From Chenopodium formosanum (Eukaryota; Streptophyta; Magnoliopsida; Caryophyllales; Amaranthaceae): a stretch of DNA of 64,000 bases. A program made the translations under genes and the position numbers. The notes beneath the pieces are model-generated. The model saw only the letters and a list, made by a program, of their open reading frames with translations, ran no database searches and was not told the DNA's origin. The DNA lies in assembly GCA_024500155.1 (NCBI GenBank), contig CM044871.1:36806228-36870227 (forward strand). Reading direction: 5' to 3'. Positions 33,942 through 45,244 of this stretch are shown here, in pieces. Positions within the stretch are counted from its first letter, which is position 1. Every line of letters begins with the position of its first letter.

Positions 33942-34878
33942 TGACAAGGGAATAAACGCGTCGTCAATTGTCTATCCCTATATCAAATACAATTTATACA
34001 ACCTAAACAAACCTAATACGAGTATAAGGCAAGCATAGGGGTCGAGTCATAGAGAATGGATAAACACCACCAAATGTTACCGACAATTAAGCTAGTCTGG
34101 AATAGGAGATAAATAAACTAAAGTCTAAAGATGCTAAAACAAGAAATAAAACATTAAGGCACCAAGGGAAATGGGTAGGTGAAGTTGACGCTTGACCATA
34201 CAATAACAAAGTAGCATATCAATAGTAAACTAAACATGCATGAATATCGAAGTAAAGGGTCCAATCTAGCCGCCTTTCGGGGTCAATTGGCTTCTCCTAA
34301 CATAGCCTCTATGTTTCCACATTAGAACCATATACTAGGAGGTACTATTAAATAACAATCGATAGTAATGAATCTCAACTAAGTCAACTTCCGTTACTTG
34401 TTAGTAAAGACTCATCTTTGATCAACTAATAATGTGCACTTGCAAGAAAGACCAAAGAATATCAAGCATGCAAAGACTTTAATCACCATTATCATAACCC
34501 CAACATTAAAAGCATGAACAATTAGCAACTACACCATCCCCACACCCTTGGCTAGATGACTACTCACAAATCATATTGAAAATAATATCAATCATCAAAT
34601 CAATAAGCATCAACATGATTAATAAGCAAAGAAGAAAAATAAAAGCAAATAAGCAAAATCAAAAACAAAGGTAAAGAGAAAGAGTAAGAGATTGCTCATT
34701 AATTGAAGATGAAGGTCTACAAAGGATTGAACAAGCTCCTTCTTCAAAATCCAAGTTCATTAATGAAGAAAACCACACTTTCTCTCTCTACCAATGAAGA
34801 CTAATCCTAACCTTACCTAAAACTAATTAGACAGTAGAATAGATAGTTCTTCCATCTCCAATTACCCCAAAAAATGGG

Positions 34879-34886
34879 TATTTATA
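34879..34886 (-). promoter_or_regulatory. Putative TATA box, nested element 3' LTR
   Basis: TATAAATA (minus), conserved in the 5' LTR at 39867-39860. Confidence 0.55.
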
Positions 34887-35238
34887 CTAACTTAATAAAA
34901 CTAGGAAAAAAATAGAAAAAGAAAATAAAATAAAATAAATTAAAAGGAAAACTAAAAAAAAATCAGAAACTAAAATAAAAATAAAATAAAAGAAAGAAAA
35001 ATAAGAAAAGGGAAAAGAAAAAGAAATAAAAAAATAAAAGAAAAAGAAAAGTAAAAACAAAACAAATCCCCCACCCACAAAACAATCAAACGCCCTCTTC
35101 TCTTCTTCTCCTTCACATTGGCTGCTTGAGGTTTGAACTCCATTGAAGCGCATCTTCATCACCACCGTTCATCAACCATCATCTTCAAATCGAGGTCGTT
35201 CGATCCTCATTAAAAACCATGTGCGAGTCTCGTGAAAT

Positions 35239-35252
35239 GGTTCGATCGAACC
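35239..35252. promoter_or_regulatory. 14-bp perfect palindrome GGTTCGATCGAACC, head of a cluster
   Basis: Followed within 150 bp by GGTTCGACCGAAC, GGTTCGGTCAAACC, GTTCGACCA, GAAGTTCGGCC and GCTCGAAC. The 5' LTR has the same cluster at about 40205-40350, with GGTTCGGTCGAACC. It could be a binding site for a dimeric factor or merely repeat structure. Confidence 0.5.
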
Positions 35253-36546
35253 AATGGCTGGTTCGACCGAACTACGGGGTTGGTTCGGTCAAACCATGGG
35301 TATGTTCGACCACTGCTCTTCGAATAACAAAACCCCCAAAGTCTCTGACTCGAAGTTCGGCCAAACCCTCAATGGTTTGCTCGAACTTGATTAATTTGCA
35401 ATTTACTCTGATTTTTGCCTTATTGAGGGGTCGATTAATTGCTTAATTGCTGTTGGTTGTTGACGGTGGTGTTGCTGTTACGGGGAGTTGGTGAGGGGCT
35501 GCTATGGTCAGGTGGTGTGAGTGGAAGGAAGAGGTTAATTGGTGGCTGATCTGGTTGGTTAAAAGCGGTGGAGCTGGTGGTGCGTGGCTGCTGTAGTTGT
35601 TGAGGTTAGTAGATGTGTGGCTGCTCTGTTTGCGGCAGCTAGTAGTGGCGAATTGTTGCTGGTTTGTGGGAACGGTGGCTGATGGCGTTGGTTGCAGCTA
35701 TTAGGTGGCTGGTGTAGTGGGTTGTTGGTGGTTTGAGGTGGTGGTAAGGTGAGAGTTTCGTGAGGGGAGAGAGCAGGGGCAGCGAAGTGCTGGTGTTATT
35801 GGTGTAGTGTTCGTTGCTGTTATTGGTGGTTGTTTTGTTGTTGTTGTGGCTGGTGGTTTGCGTGGTGGAGGTTAATGTTGCTGTTTGTGTTGGTGGTGTT
35901 GCGGGGTGAAGCAGGGGAAGAGTGTTTGGGTGAGTGGAGTTGTGTTGTTGGGGTTTGGCATTGTTGAGGGGAGCAGGGGAATTGAGTTGCTTGTGTTGTT
36001 GGTGTGTGTGTGGTGGAGGATAAGGTGTGGGGTGTAGGATAATGCTGGCAGCATGGGTTGGCTCAAGTTTTGCGCCTCGAACCTTGGACCTCCGAACACG
36101 AATATGACCTAGAAACCCGGGACACCTACAACCAAAAACACGAGGGTATTACTAAGAGATAAAATAAAATAAAATAAAATAAAGGTAAAATAAAGTAAAA
36201 TAAAATAAGATAAATAACACTAAACTAATAAAAATCAAATAAAACTATACAAGTAAAGAAAGTGAAATAAAATAGACTCAAAACTAATTAAAATAAATAA
36301 AAGTAAATTAGAATACTTTCAAGGAAAAATAAAGAACGAAATACAACAAATCAAAAGCAAATAAAATACGAAAATAAACTAATTCTAATAAAAACAACGA
36401 AAAGAACTAAAACACGACAAAATTACCAAAATAAACAAGAAATGTTATTAAGAGAAAACAAGAGAAAGAAAGGGAAAATAAGATAAAATAAACGCGAAAA
36501 TGACTCTAAAAATACTTCCTAAGAGTGACATAAATGTCACTCATCA

Positions 36547-36590
36547 AATTCTCCCAAATAAACCTTTGCTCGTCCTCGAGCAAAGCTAAG
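36547..36590 (-). promoter_or_regulatory. Polypurine tract and adjoining hairpin
   Basis: Minus strand TTTGGGAGAATT abuts the 3' LTR start. Just internal is a 9-bp inverted repeat CTTTGCTCG-TCCT-CGAGCAAAG (36567-36588). Confidence 0.65.
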
Positions 36591-39222
36591 GCAAAAGAGA
36601 ACAAGATGGAATTATTAAAGGCAAAAGAAACAAAATAGAAGCAAAGAGAAAGAATGTACACTAACTCACTGTCGTAGGAATCACGGACGCATTTAGCGTA
36701 TGCATCAAGCCCTTTAAACCCCTATGTCGCCAAAGAGGACGAGTAAGCTCTCATGATGGTTTCCTAAGAGGTTTAACCCACAACTCTTGGCAACACATAA
36801 CATTCAAGGCAAAGGTGAAATCAAGAAAACTCGAGTTTTGATATTTCAAACCAAACACAAACAATGGGCTAAATGCACAAGAATACAATCCTTTCTAGAC
36901 ATTAAAGGTAGTCAAGCCAAAGAATAGCTAAGGTTGATGCACACATAAAGCATGCAAAGGGTAGAGAACTTAGAGGGACTTACACTCCTCCTTATCTCCA
37001 ACCAAACTCCCGCATCCTCACTAGTTTTGCATCCACTTTTAAGGTGATATCTCGAGATTCCTCGAAGGAATCGGAAGAAATAATCAATGAAAAACATTTA
37101 GGCTACCCGACATCTTGGCATTGATAGCTCGCTCAATAGGCTTGGCTTGATTACCCTCCATCGGTAGTAACTAAACCTTACTAAGGTCAAAAGGTCTTAA
37201 AAGGGTTGAAACGTTTAGGTTAGGGTAAAAGGTGTGGAAATAAATTTGGAAATTGGTGGTAAACTTAGAAGTGAAGCAAGGTTGATCATTCCTCAATTCA
37301 AATACAATAAACTACCAATTTTCAAATCAAAAATTCTAGCAACTTCTCCCCCAAGCTTATTCTTTTTCAACCAAACAACAAATATTTTTGTATTTTCTCA
37401 ATATTTTCTTCTTTTTTTTTTCTTTTTTTTTTTCTCTTTTTTTTTTCTTTTGGACTTCATACGTTGCATCCTTCCTTACAAACTTTTTGCAAATATTTAT
37501 TTTCATGAACAACTTTCAAAATCTCACTTGAACCAATATTCACAACTTTCTTGCCCTAAAACCAACACTCTCGAATTCGAACCTCAAAAGCCAATGCTTC
37601 ACTAACTACAAGGGTTGGTAGAACATAGGCCGATAGGTTTGTAATATGGCTAGATCAAGAAAGGGGAAAGAAGCCCAAATTTGTTAGCAAGTGGGTGGAT
37701 GTAAAAATGAAAACCAAATTTGTAACAAAACACAAAGAAAACAAAGAAAAATGAGAAGAAATGCCCTCTTCCTCCTTTAAACTTGTTTGGTCACGATCTC
37801 GGGAGCTAAATACCAACACAAACATTAAGACATGCATAGTAAAGGATCCAAAACGCCGCTCACAAGAGTGATGAAGGCTAGAACAAATGACGCTCACACG
37901 GGATAAAAATAAGCAAATACCAACCAAGGGAATCCTATACACTACGGAGAGCAACACCATCTTACCACTTTCCCGTGAACTAGGCAGTTCAAACGCCATC
38001 AAGAGTTCTAAACCGGGCTACCTTAGCTTATAATGTGTCTAATTCAACCTTAAGAATTCTTAAACCGTGTAAACCCTCATCAACTAGGAAGGTAAGCATT
38101 CAAAGCCATGTCATAAAAAAGGCACACAAATTCTTGAATCCAAATGAATGAGCAAATCCACATCAAAAATATTTCAACTTGCCATAGTCATGCTCGTTAC
38201 ACAAAAGAGAACAAGAAAAACACACAAAAAAAAGGAAGAAATTAAAAAGGTTCATAATCGAGGCATGTAAATCAAATAAATCCCAATCGACATACAAGTA
38301 ATTGTTGATATCAACATCAACAATCCCAGGTTTCTTGGAACCAAAATCAATCAACCTCGAACCATTCAACTCTTCCTAAACTAGACCTAAACTAAGCACT
38401 CAAAGAAAAAGAAAAAGAAAGAGAGGAAAGGTCTCACCGAATGCCGCTTGAAATATAAGACAAGGTAATATATCCAATCTCACCAAGGGAGCTAGTGTTA
38501 CTCCTTAACGTCCTACATCTCCGCTTCAAGCTTCAATAAAGAGCCAAACAAAAGAAACTACAACAAAACAAGAAAAGGTTAGAAAACAAAGAAAAAGACT
38601 AAAGAAATAAACAAAAAGAAGAAAAAATAAATAAAAAGCTATCTACAAAGTTTGGATTAAGGGGATTTGGAGTTTCGAAAAATTTGGATTTTTTTCTCGG
38701 GAGCATCTCCACCTACAAAGACTCAGGGATCATCAAAGAAATTATCAGAAATCAGCAGAAATGATCATAAAACATCATCATCATTATCACCACATCAATA
38801 TCATCACAACATCACCATCTCATCACATCACCATCACAACATCATCACCACCGTCACAACGCCACATCAATACCACAAGGCCACTATCCTCACTATCCTC
38901 CTTATGTGCAAGCAACTACCCTACCACTCTACCTTCCTATGTACACTTCAACCAACTAAAAGGACATCCTCCCCCACACTATTCTTTTGCTCGTCCCAAT
39001 CAAAAGTGACAAGTGAGAAGATCGTGGGGGAGGGAAAAGATCCCTCATCACTGGTTATCATCTCCTCGTCCCCTAGGTTGAGGGGGGTTGTTAGGATCAA
39101 ACCTGGGAGTGTCCATGAAAGGGTGGAAGGGTTGGTTAAAGTGCTCATAAAGCCACCCTTGGGCACCCCAACCACCATCAAAAGGAGCGGGGGTGGATGT
39201 GGATGTCGGGTCATAAGCCAAG
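36591..39222 (-). other. Internal region of nested element, no recognised gene
   Basis: About 2.6 kb. It contains a polypyrimidine run (37398-37456) and a CAT/CAC-rich low-complexity tract (38760-38880). On the minus strand at 39225-39050 a Pro/Gly/Asp-rich peptide is readable (GGWGAQGWLYEHFN, then QPFHPFMDTPRFDPNNPPQ). It ends in GRGDDNQ and looks like a leftover gag C-terminus. The longest plus-strand frames (37234-37605, 38667-39239) are low complexity. Confidence 0.55.
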
Positions 39223-41510
39223 CAGCATATCAATGGTAAACTAAACATGCATGAATATCAAAGTAAAGGGTCCAATCTAGCCGCCTTCCGGGGTCAATTG
39301 GCTTCTCCTAACATAGCCTCTATGTTTCCACATTAGAACCATATACTAGGAGGTACTATTAAATAACAATTGATAGTAATGAATCTCAACTAAGTCAACT
39401 TCCGTTACTTGTTAGTAAAGACTCATCTTTGATCAACTAACAATGTACACTTGCAAGAAAGACCAAAGAATATCAAGCATGCAGAGACTTTAATCACCAT
39501 TATCATAACCCCAACATTAAAAGCATGAACAATTAATGACTACTCACAAATCATGTTGAAAACAATATCAATCATCAAATCAATAAGCATCAACATGATT
39601 AATAAGCAAAGAAAAAAAATAAAAGCAAATAAGCAAAATCAAAAACAAAGGTAAAGAGAAAGAGTAAGAGATTGCTCATTAATTGAAGATGAAGGTTTAC
39701 AAAGGATTGAACAAGCTCCTTCTTCAAGATCCAAGTTCATTAATGAAGAAAACTACACTTTATCTCTCTACCAATGAAGACTAATCATAACCTAACCTAA
39801 AACTAATTAGAGAGTAGAATAGATAGTTCTTCCATCTCCAATTACCCCAAAAAATTGGGTATTTATACTAACTTAATAAAACTATGAAAAAAATAGAAAA
39901 AGAAAATAAAATAAAATAAATTAAAAGGAAAACTAAAAAAAATCAGAAACTAAAATAAAAATAAAATAAAAGAAAGAAAAGTAAGAAAAAGGAAAAGAAA
40001 AAGAAATAAAAAAATAAAAGAAAAAGAAAAGAAAAAACAAAACAAATCCCCCACCCACAAAACAATCAGACGCCCTCTTCTCCTTCACATTAGCTGATTG
40101 AGGTTTGAACTCCATTGAAGCGCATCTTCATCAGCACCGTTCATCAACCATCATCATCAAATCGAGGTTGTTCGATCCTCATTAAAAACCATGTGCGAGT
40201 CTCGTGAAATGGTTAGATCGAACCGATAGCTGGTTCGACCAAACTACGGGGTTGGTTCGGTCGAACCATGGGTATGTTCGACCACTCCTCTTCGAATAAC
40301 AAAACCCCCAAAGTCTCTGACTCGAAGTTCGGCCGAACCCTCAACGGTTTGCTCGAACTTGATTAATTTGCAATTTACTCTGATTTTTGCTTAATTGAAG
40401 GGTCGATTAATTGCTTAATTGCTGCTGGTTGTTGACGGTGGTGTTACTGTTACGGGGAGTTGGTGAGGGGCTGTTGTGGTCAGGTGGTGTGAGTGGAAGG
40501 AACAGGTTAATTGGTGGCTGATTTGGGTTGTTAAAAGCGGTGGAGCGTGGTGCGTGGCTACTATAGTTGTTGAGGTTAGTAGATGCGTGGCTGCTCTGTT
40601 TGTAGCAGCTGGTGGTGGCGAATTGTTGCTGGTTTGTGGGAACGGTGGCTGATGGCGTTGGTTGCAGCTATTAGGTGGCTGGTGTAGTGGGTTGTTGGTG
40701 TTGTGAGGTGGTTGTAAGGTGAGAGTTGCGTGAGGGGAGAGGGCAGGGACAGCGAAGTGCTGGTGTTGTTGGTGTTGTGTTCGTTGCTATTGTTGGTGGT
40801 TGTTTTGTTGTTGTTGTGGCTGGTGGTTTGCGTGGTGGAGGTTAATGTTGCTGTTGGTGTTGGTGGTGTTACGGGGTGAAGCAGGGGAAGAGTGTATGGG
40901 TGAGTGGAGTTGTGTTGTTGGCGTTTGGCATTGTTGAGGGGAGCAGGGGAATTGAGCTGCTTGTGTTGTTGGTGTGTGTGTGGTGGAGGATAAGGTGTGG
41001 GGTGTAGGATAATGCTGGCAGCATGGGTTGGCTCAAGTTTTGCGCCTCGAACCTTGGACCTCCGAACACAAATATGACCTTGATACCCAGTACACCTACA
41101 GCCAAAAACACGAGGGTAATACTAAGAGATAAAATAAAATAAAATAAAGGTAAAATAAAGTAAAATGAAATAAGATAAATAACACTAAACTAATAAAAGT
41201 TAAATAAAACTATACAAGTAAAGAAAGTGAAATAAAATAGACTCAAAACTAATTAAAATAAATAAAAGTAAATTAGAATACTTCAAGGAAAAATAAAGAA
41301 CGAAATATAACAAATCAAAAGCAAATAAAATACTAAAATAAACTAATTCTAATAAAAACTACGAAAAGAACTAAAACACGACAAAATTACCAAAATAAAC
41401 AAGAAATGTTATTAAGAGAAAACAAGAGAAAGAAAGGGAAAATAAGATAAAATAAACGCGAAAATGACTCTAAAAATACTTCCTAAGAGTGACATAAATG
41501 TCACTCATCG
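39223..41510 (-). repeat. 5' LTR of nested element, inner end deleted (2288 bp)
   Basis: Matches 34208-36546 closely; the 266 bp that would complete the LTR (the counterpart of 33942-34207) and the primer site are missing. TATA box at 39867-39860. The first base of the LTR is C instead of T. The deletion must have happened after insertion, because the outer end and the target duplication are intact. Confidence 0.88.
39860..39867 (-). promoter_or_regulatory. Putative TATA box, nested element 5' LTR
   Basis: TATAAATA on the minus strand, matching the other LTR. Confidence 0.5.
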
Positions 41511-41802
41511 GGAACTTGGAGTAAGATGGCATTTGTGTCACAACTTCAAGGAAAGGGAGGTTAATGTGCAAATTATTCATGACACTAAGGAATTTTGCAA
41601 ATTTGTCATTCAACTTCCTATCCGCAAGCCGACCGGGAAAAGGAACCGGTCCATCATGATTCGTAGCCTCACTAGGAATTGATGTTGCCTTCTCATTGTC
41701 AAGCTTCTTCTTCTCTGAACCTCCTTCTATCTCATTAACCTTTTCTTTCTCACCTTTGTTGTTTTCATTCACACTCTCCTCTCCTCCCTTCTTTTCCTTC
41801 CG
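41511..41802 (-). pseudogene. gag: Athila gag C-terminal part
   Basis: Minus-strand reading: a Lys/Glu-rich stretch (NNKGEKEKVNEIEGGSEKKK), then DGPVPFPGRLADRK, NDKFAKFLSVMNNLHINLPF and VTQMPSYSKF. It is broken off by the nested element and resumes as FLKDILTNKRKL at 33935. This block just upstream of protease is one of the most conserved parts of Athila elements. Upstream, at 41802, gag is cut and joined to a tandem array, so most of gag is lost. Confidence 0.85.
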
Positions 41803-42332
41803 TAATCAGAAAAATGGCATTTAGACCATCCAAGGGGTTCATTAGCCCTAAGGGGTGTTAGACACATCATCGCCCATCCAATGGGCTCATTAGCACTAAG
41901 AGGCGTCAGACACATCATCGCCCATCCAAGGGGCTCATTAGCCTTAAGGGGCGTGAGACACATCATTGCCCATCCAAGGGGCTCATTAGCCAGAAGGAGC
42001 ATGAAATATATATCGCCCCCCAAGGGGCTTAGCCGCCCCAAAGGGCGTTATACATAACAATAAATACAAGTATATATAAGTTAGCCATAACAATTTGTTT
42101 ATTTATTGATGTTGCTCCAAATACATAATTCTATATGTTTCATCACAGACACTTGTAACCCAAGAGGCTCTTTGAAAGCGTCAATTATATCATTGCTCAT
42201 CCTAGAGGCTCTTTATGGGGTGATCCGAGCAAGTATTGTTCCAAGACATGCCTAAAAATGAGACAGTATTAAAAAAATTGGCATTTTCACCATGCTAGAG
42301 GCCTTTTTTTTTTTTTTTTTTTTGCAATTTCC
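41803..42332. repeat. Tandem array, left segment (about one higher-order unit)
   Basis: Contains about four 48-bp submonomers (GGGGCTCATTAGCCCTAAGG ... CATCATCGCCCATCCAA) followed by the long constant part of the same unit as at 57.2-61.2 kb (AAGTTAGCCATAACAATTTG, GGGGTGATCCGAGCA). Compared with the other units, sequence after GGCATTT (41820) is missing, and the normal short T run is 20 T (42304-42323). It ends where a CACTA element begins. Confidence 0.85.
42304..42323 (+). repeat. Poly-T tract (20 bp)
   Basis: Expansion of the 5-7 T run present at the same place in the other units (e.g. near 57527 and 58518). Confidence 0.9.
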
Positions 42333-42520
42333 CACTACTACAAAATTTAGCTTAAGTGACACTCATTGGTAACACTTAAAATATTTCATGATTGCTTGAT
42401 TTTTACGTAACACTTTTGTAATATTAGATAACACTTTTTGTATCACTTTAATATTATGTAACACTCTAATGTATCATTTTGATATTAGGTAACACTTGGC
42501 TGTAACACTTAATTTTTATA
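42333..42520 (+). repeat. CACTA terminal-region repeats, left
   Basis: TAACACTT/GTAACACTT-like motifs recur about every 20-40 bp after the terminal inverted repeat. In this superfamily such motifs are the transposase binding sites. Confidence 0.7.
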
Positions 42521-43145
42521 TTTATTTATTTTGTTTTTAAAGAAAATACTTAATTTATAAATGTGCTCAATTTTCTTTTATCAAAAACGACCCTCCTAGT
42601 TTGCACAAAAAAAAATCACAACCTCACAAATTTCCTCCCCCTCGTATTTCTCCATCCCTCAATTAAGCTTTCAGCGTCTCTTTACGCTGCACCTTCTCGC
42701 TCCCAGTGCTCTACTGTAGCCCGCGTCCACCACAGACTCCCTCCATCGCAACAACCCGTCCTCTAAGTTGAAGAGACGACAATTGCTACCTCCTGGCCTT
42801 CATCCTCGATGGCTTCCACCTTAAAGTTAGAGATAGGGTTAGTTCAGTTCGCTCTCCCTTCCATTATCTACAAGAATTTGAGCTAGCTAAAGCTAGGGCT
42901 TCGATTCTCTCTCTGATCTTTTTTATGATTTCCTAATTTGATGTTTAATTTTCCTGTTAACAAGTTTGATTTCACTATTTTAATGCTGAATTTTGCAAGC
43001 ATCTGAATTTGTTGAAGTATTTAGATGAGTTTGGGATGTTTGTTTTTTTTTTTTTTTCTTTTCGATTATTGCTGATTTGATTTATCTTGTAATTTAATCT
43101 TTTTTCACTAATCTAACCAATTTTAATTTAATTATTGTAATTTAG

Positions 43146-43248
43146 GTGAAAAAGATGTAGAAATCTAAGGCAATGCCAATTTTAATTGGAGGAATGGTGT
43201 TTATTTCTTGGTCAACTTATGCTCTTGGTCAGATTCTTATTATGCAAA
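43146..43248 (+). pseudogene. Exon-like segment 1 inside the CACTA element
   Basis: Preceded by a T-rich stretch and AG, followed by a GT donor at 43249. One frame reads KSKAMPILIGGMVFISWSTY then ALGQILIMQ, a plausible short membrane segment, after a TAG two codons behind an ATG. I do not recognise the family. Upstream 42640-42930 looks like a 5' untranslated region (CT-rich, 'gctagggcttcgattctctc'). This may be a captured host gene fragment; that is inference. Confidence 0.35.
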
Positions 43249-43594
43249 GTAATTTTTATTATGCTGTTGTTTTTCTAGATTGTTTATATTTTTTCGATGA
43301 TTAGAGATTATTTGACATTTTAATTGTTGCTTTGTTCTTTGCTTTAATTTTAATTTTGAATTAGCTCTGGAGCTAGGATTTTCATTTTGTTGTATTATGT
43401 GTTGTTAATTTCTGAATGTTAAGTTAAAATTGATATTTGACGTTGCTTATTGAAGTTGGTTTAATGTATTAAGTTGTGAATCTTGTGATAATTGAATTGG
43501 GGATTGGCGAGTGATATCAGATTATTAGATTTGTGTGTTTTTTCACTTTTGCAAGGTGGTCTCCTGCAAATCATCTCAATAAATCAAGTCCTTA

Positions 43595-43756
43595 GGGCCT
43601 GTTCTGTTCCGTTGAAATTCAATTCAATTCAATTCAATTCAGCTCAGCTCAGCTCAGCTCCTAATTTCCTTCTCTTATAAAATATTCATTTCAGTTCAGT
43701 TCAGCTCAGCTCAGCTCAGTTCAGTTCAGCTGAGTTCAGTCAATCGGAACAGGCCC
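43595..43756. mobile_element. Tourist-like (PIF/Harbinger) MITE, 162 bp
   Basis: Ends GGGCCTGTTC and GAACAGGCCC, perfect 10-bp inverted repeats, flanked by TTA on both sides (43592-43594 and 43757-43759). The TTA duplication and the GGGCCTGTT start fit Tourist elements. The interior consists of tandem AATTC and CAGCT/CAGTT pentamers. It has no coding capacity. Confidence 0.85.
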
Positions 43757-43883
43757 TTAGTTATTGTTGCCATTTGGCAATTATATTAAAAGAGTTTTTC
43801 TCTTCTTTAATACATTGCATGATAGGTTACTTCATGAACTATTAATCAGTCTCCATCTTCATGCATTGTATTTATTGGACAAT

Positions 43884-43917
43884 TTGTTTCTTTTGTTTCT
43901 TTTGTTTCTTTTGTTTC
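43884..43917 (+). repeat. 9-bp microsatellite (TTTTGTTTC)n
   Basis: Nearly four perfect 9-bp units just upstream of the second exon-like segment. Confidence 0.85.
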
Positions 43918-43943
43918 AATTTTGTTGAAATACTTTTTAAAAG

Positions 43944-44103
43944 GTGAAGACTCTATGGAACTTAGTCATGCAAATAAGATACACAACAATTGGCAGACTC
44001 AATTCGCTTTCTTAGATAAGATAAAGCATATAGGACAATTATTATGTTTAAAGGAGTTCTTAATGGTAAAGGGATCAACAAACGGGCACTTAATAACTGG
44101 GGG
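43944..44103 (+). pseudogene. Exon-like segment 2 inside the CACTA element
   Basis: Open frame MELSHANKIHNNWQTQFAFL, then IGQLLCLKEFLMVKGSTNG, ending at a strong splice donor GGTAAGTG (GT at 44104-44105). An AG acceptor precedes it at 43942-43943. The protein is not recognised. Together with segment 1 and the UTR-like start it suggests a gene fragment carried by the transposon, but no homology is known to me. Confidence 0.35.
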
Positions 44104-45244
44104 GTAAGTGATCAAATTCATTTCTAATTTTGTTATAATCTTCGGATAATCGATATGACTAATTGATTTAGTAGCGTATTTTTTCAAATCATGGCTAATC
44201 TCGAAATATTAAGCTATATGCCTATACTTCTTGTTCCTTTTTTGAATATTTCACTATGCTATTCCCTCTCTCTCACAAAGTTAGTATTATTTTTTGGGTT
44301 TATGTGTTCTTTCCCCCTTATTAAATTTAATTTATTCTTTTATTTCCATTTTTTGGGTTGTTCGGCCGATAAAACCATTAAATGCTTACTTATATATCAA
44401 ATGCTTTATTTATTTGCTGACGTGAATTATTGCGTATTAATTGAACAATATAGAGGTTATCATTAATATACCCCTTTTGTTTTCTTAATCTTTTATCAAA
44501 TTAAAAGTAAAGGAAAGAAAAACGTCATCAACGAGAAATTTTAAGTGTAGGGTGCATCATTTTTTGTTGATTATAAATTGACTGTGTTTATCATTGTCCA
44601 TTGTATATATAGTGTCATCATTACTTGTGTGTATCGTGTTGTTAATGACCGATCAGTGAATAGTGAGATTCTCTTTAGTTAAAGGAATTAAATCTTATAT
44701 CAATTGGTTTTATGGACATTGAAAAAGGTGAATTTCAATTAAGATTGATTAGTAGAGTTATACTTATATGAATGATTTGTTCTATGTTCATATGTGGTTA
44801 ATTTCTTTTGTACTTCGTATTTATTAGTAAGTTGTCATTTATTAATGGACATGCTGTTGGAGTTGCATATAAACGGTGCTTGTGTTCTTTCTATGGGTGT
44901 GTAACTTCTTTTCTTGTTTTTTTTTTTTTTTTTTGTCCCTTTTCTATGTTGCTGCTATTGTGGTTCATTGTGATTGCATACATACTCTTGTTTTTTAATA
45001 GATAGGTTTTGTTCATTGAGATTTGTGGATGAGTTACATAATGTTTGTGGACTTTAAATTAATATTTTTGCGAACTCCAGAGAAGCTTCCTCAGGTTAAT
45101 GGATCGGGAGATATCATCAACTTTAGTATTGGTACCTCAACTTGCAGACTCTTTAATTTCTCCATGGAGCTTCTATTTCTTACTTAGTTCAACTTGGCTG
45201 ATTTAGCCTAATTACAAATAATCTTGCCCGGCTTCTACTTATAT
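44104..45244. other. CACTA interior, no recognised gene
   Basis: AT-rich, intron-like sequence. A hydrophobic frame at 44808-45005 follows a T18-like run and is not convincing. A possible short exon lies near 45080-45095 (AGAAGCTTCCTCAG followed by GT). Confidence 0.4.

Larger units (their letters stand above)
33942..36546 (-). repeat. 3' LTR of nested element (2605 bp)
   Basis: Complete LTR, minus-strand TGATGAGTGACATTTATG ... CCCTTGTCA. It contains a putative TATA box (34886-34879), a palindrome cluster (35230-35400), a G/T-rich low-complexity stretch (35440-36060, ACCACCAACA-like in the sense strand), an AAAAT microsatellite near 36155-36215, and a short inverted repeat GAGTGACATAAATGTCACTC (36523-36542) at its start. 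No gene. Confidence 0.9.
33942..41510 (-). mobile_element. Non-autonomous LTR retrotransposon nested in Athila, TSD GGAAC
   Basis: A 7569-bp insertion between Athila gag and protease. The duplication GGAAC lies at 33937-33941 and 41511-41515, and both Athila halves join exactly when it is removed. Minus-strand order: 5' LTR (41510-39223, truncated at its inner end), internal 39222-36561, polypurine tract, 3' LTR (36546-33942). LTR ends are TGATGAGTGAC ... CTTGTCA; the 5' copy starts CGATGAG. The internal 2.7 kb has no gag or pol domain I can recognise, so it depends on another element. The 'gaggacgagcaaagg' phrase near the tract is typical of Ty3/gypsy. The family is otherwise unnamed here. 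Confidence 0.88.
30280..41802 (-). mobile_element. Athila-type Ty3/gypsy element, truncated at both ends and split
   Basis: Minus-strand order: end of gag (41802-41516), then a 7.6 kb LTR element inserted with a 5-bp duplication, then protease, RT, RNase H and integrase (33941-30280). RT before integrase is the gypsy order. The Athila assignment rests on VPFPGRL ... MPSYSKF before protease, FMDD instead of YVDD/YIDD in RT, and YGKACHLPVELE in the integrase C-terminal part. The upstream end is joined to a tandem array at 41802 and the downstream end to a copia LTR at 30280. No LTRs of its own remain. Confidence 0.85.

Noticed and set aside
34887..35165. Phe/Ser-rich membrane-like protein (minus), also 39933-40115
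   Set aside because: Translation of an AAAAT/AAAGA-rich low-complexity part of the LTR.
38667..39239. 190-codon plus-strand frame with His/Thr-rich repeats
   Set aside because: Driven by a CAT/CAC-rich tract and opposite to the element's sense; no domain.
44808..45005. Membrane protein of 65 residues in the CACTA interior
   Set aside because: Built on a long T run and AT-rich DNA; no splice or start support.
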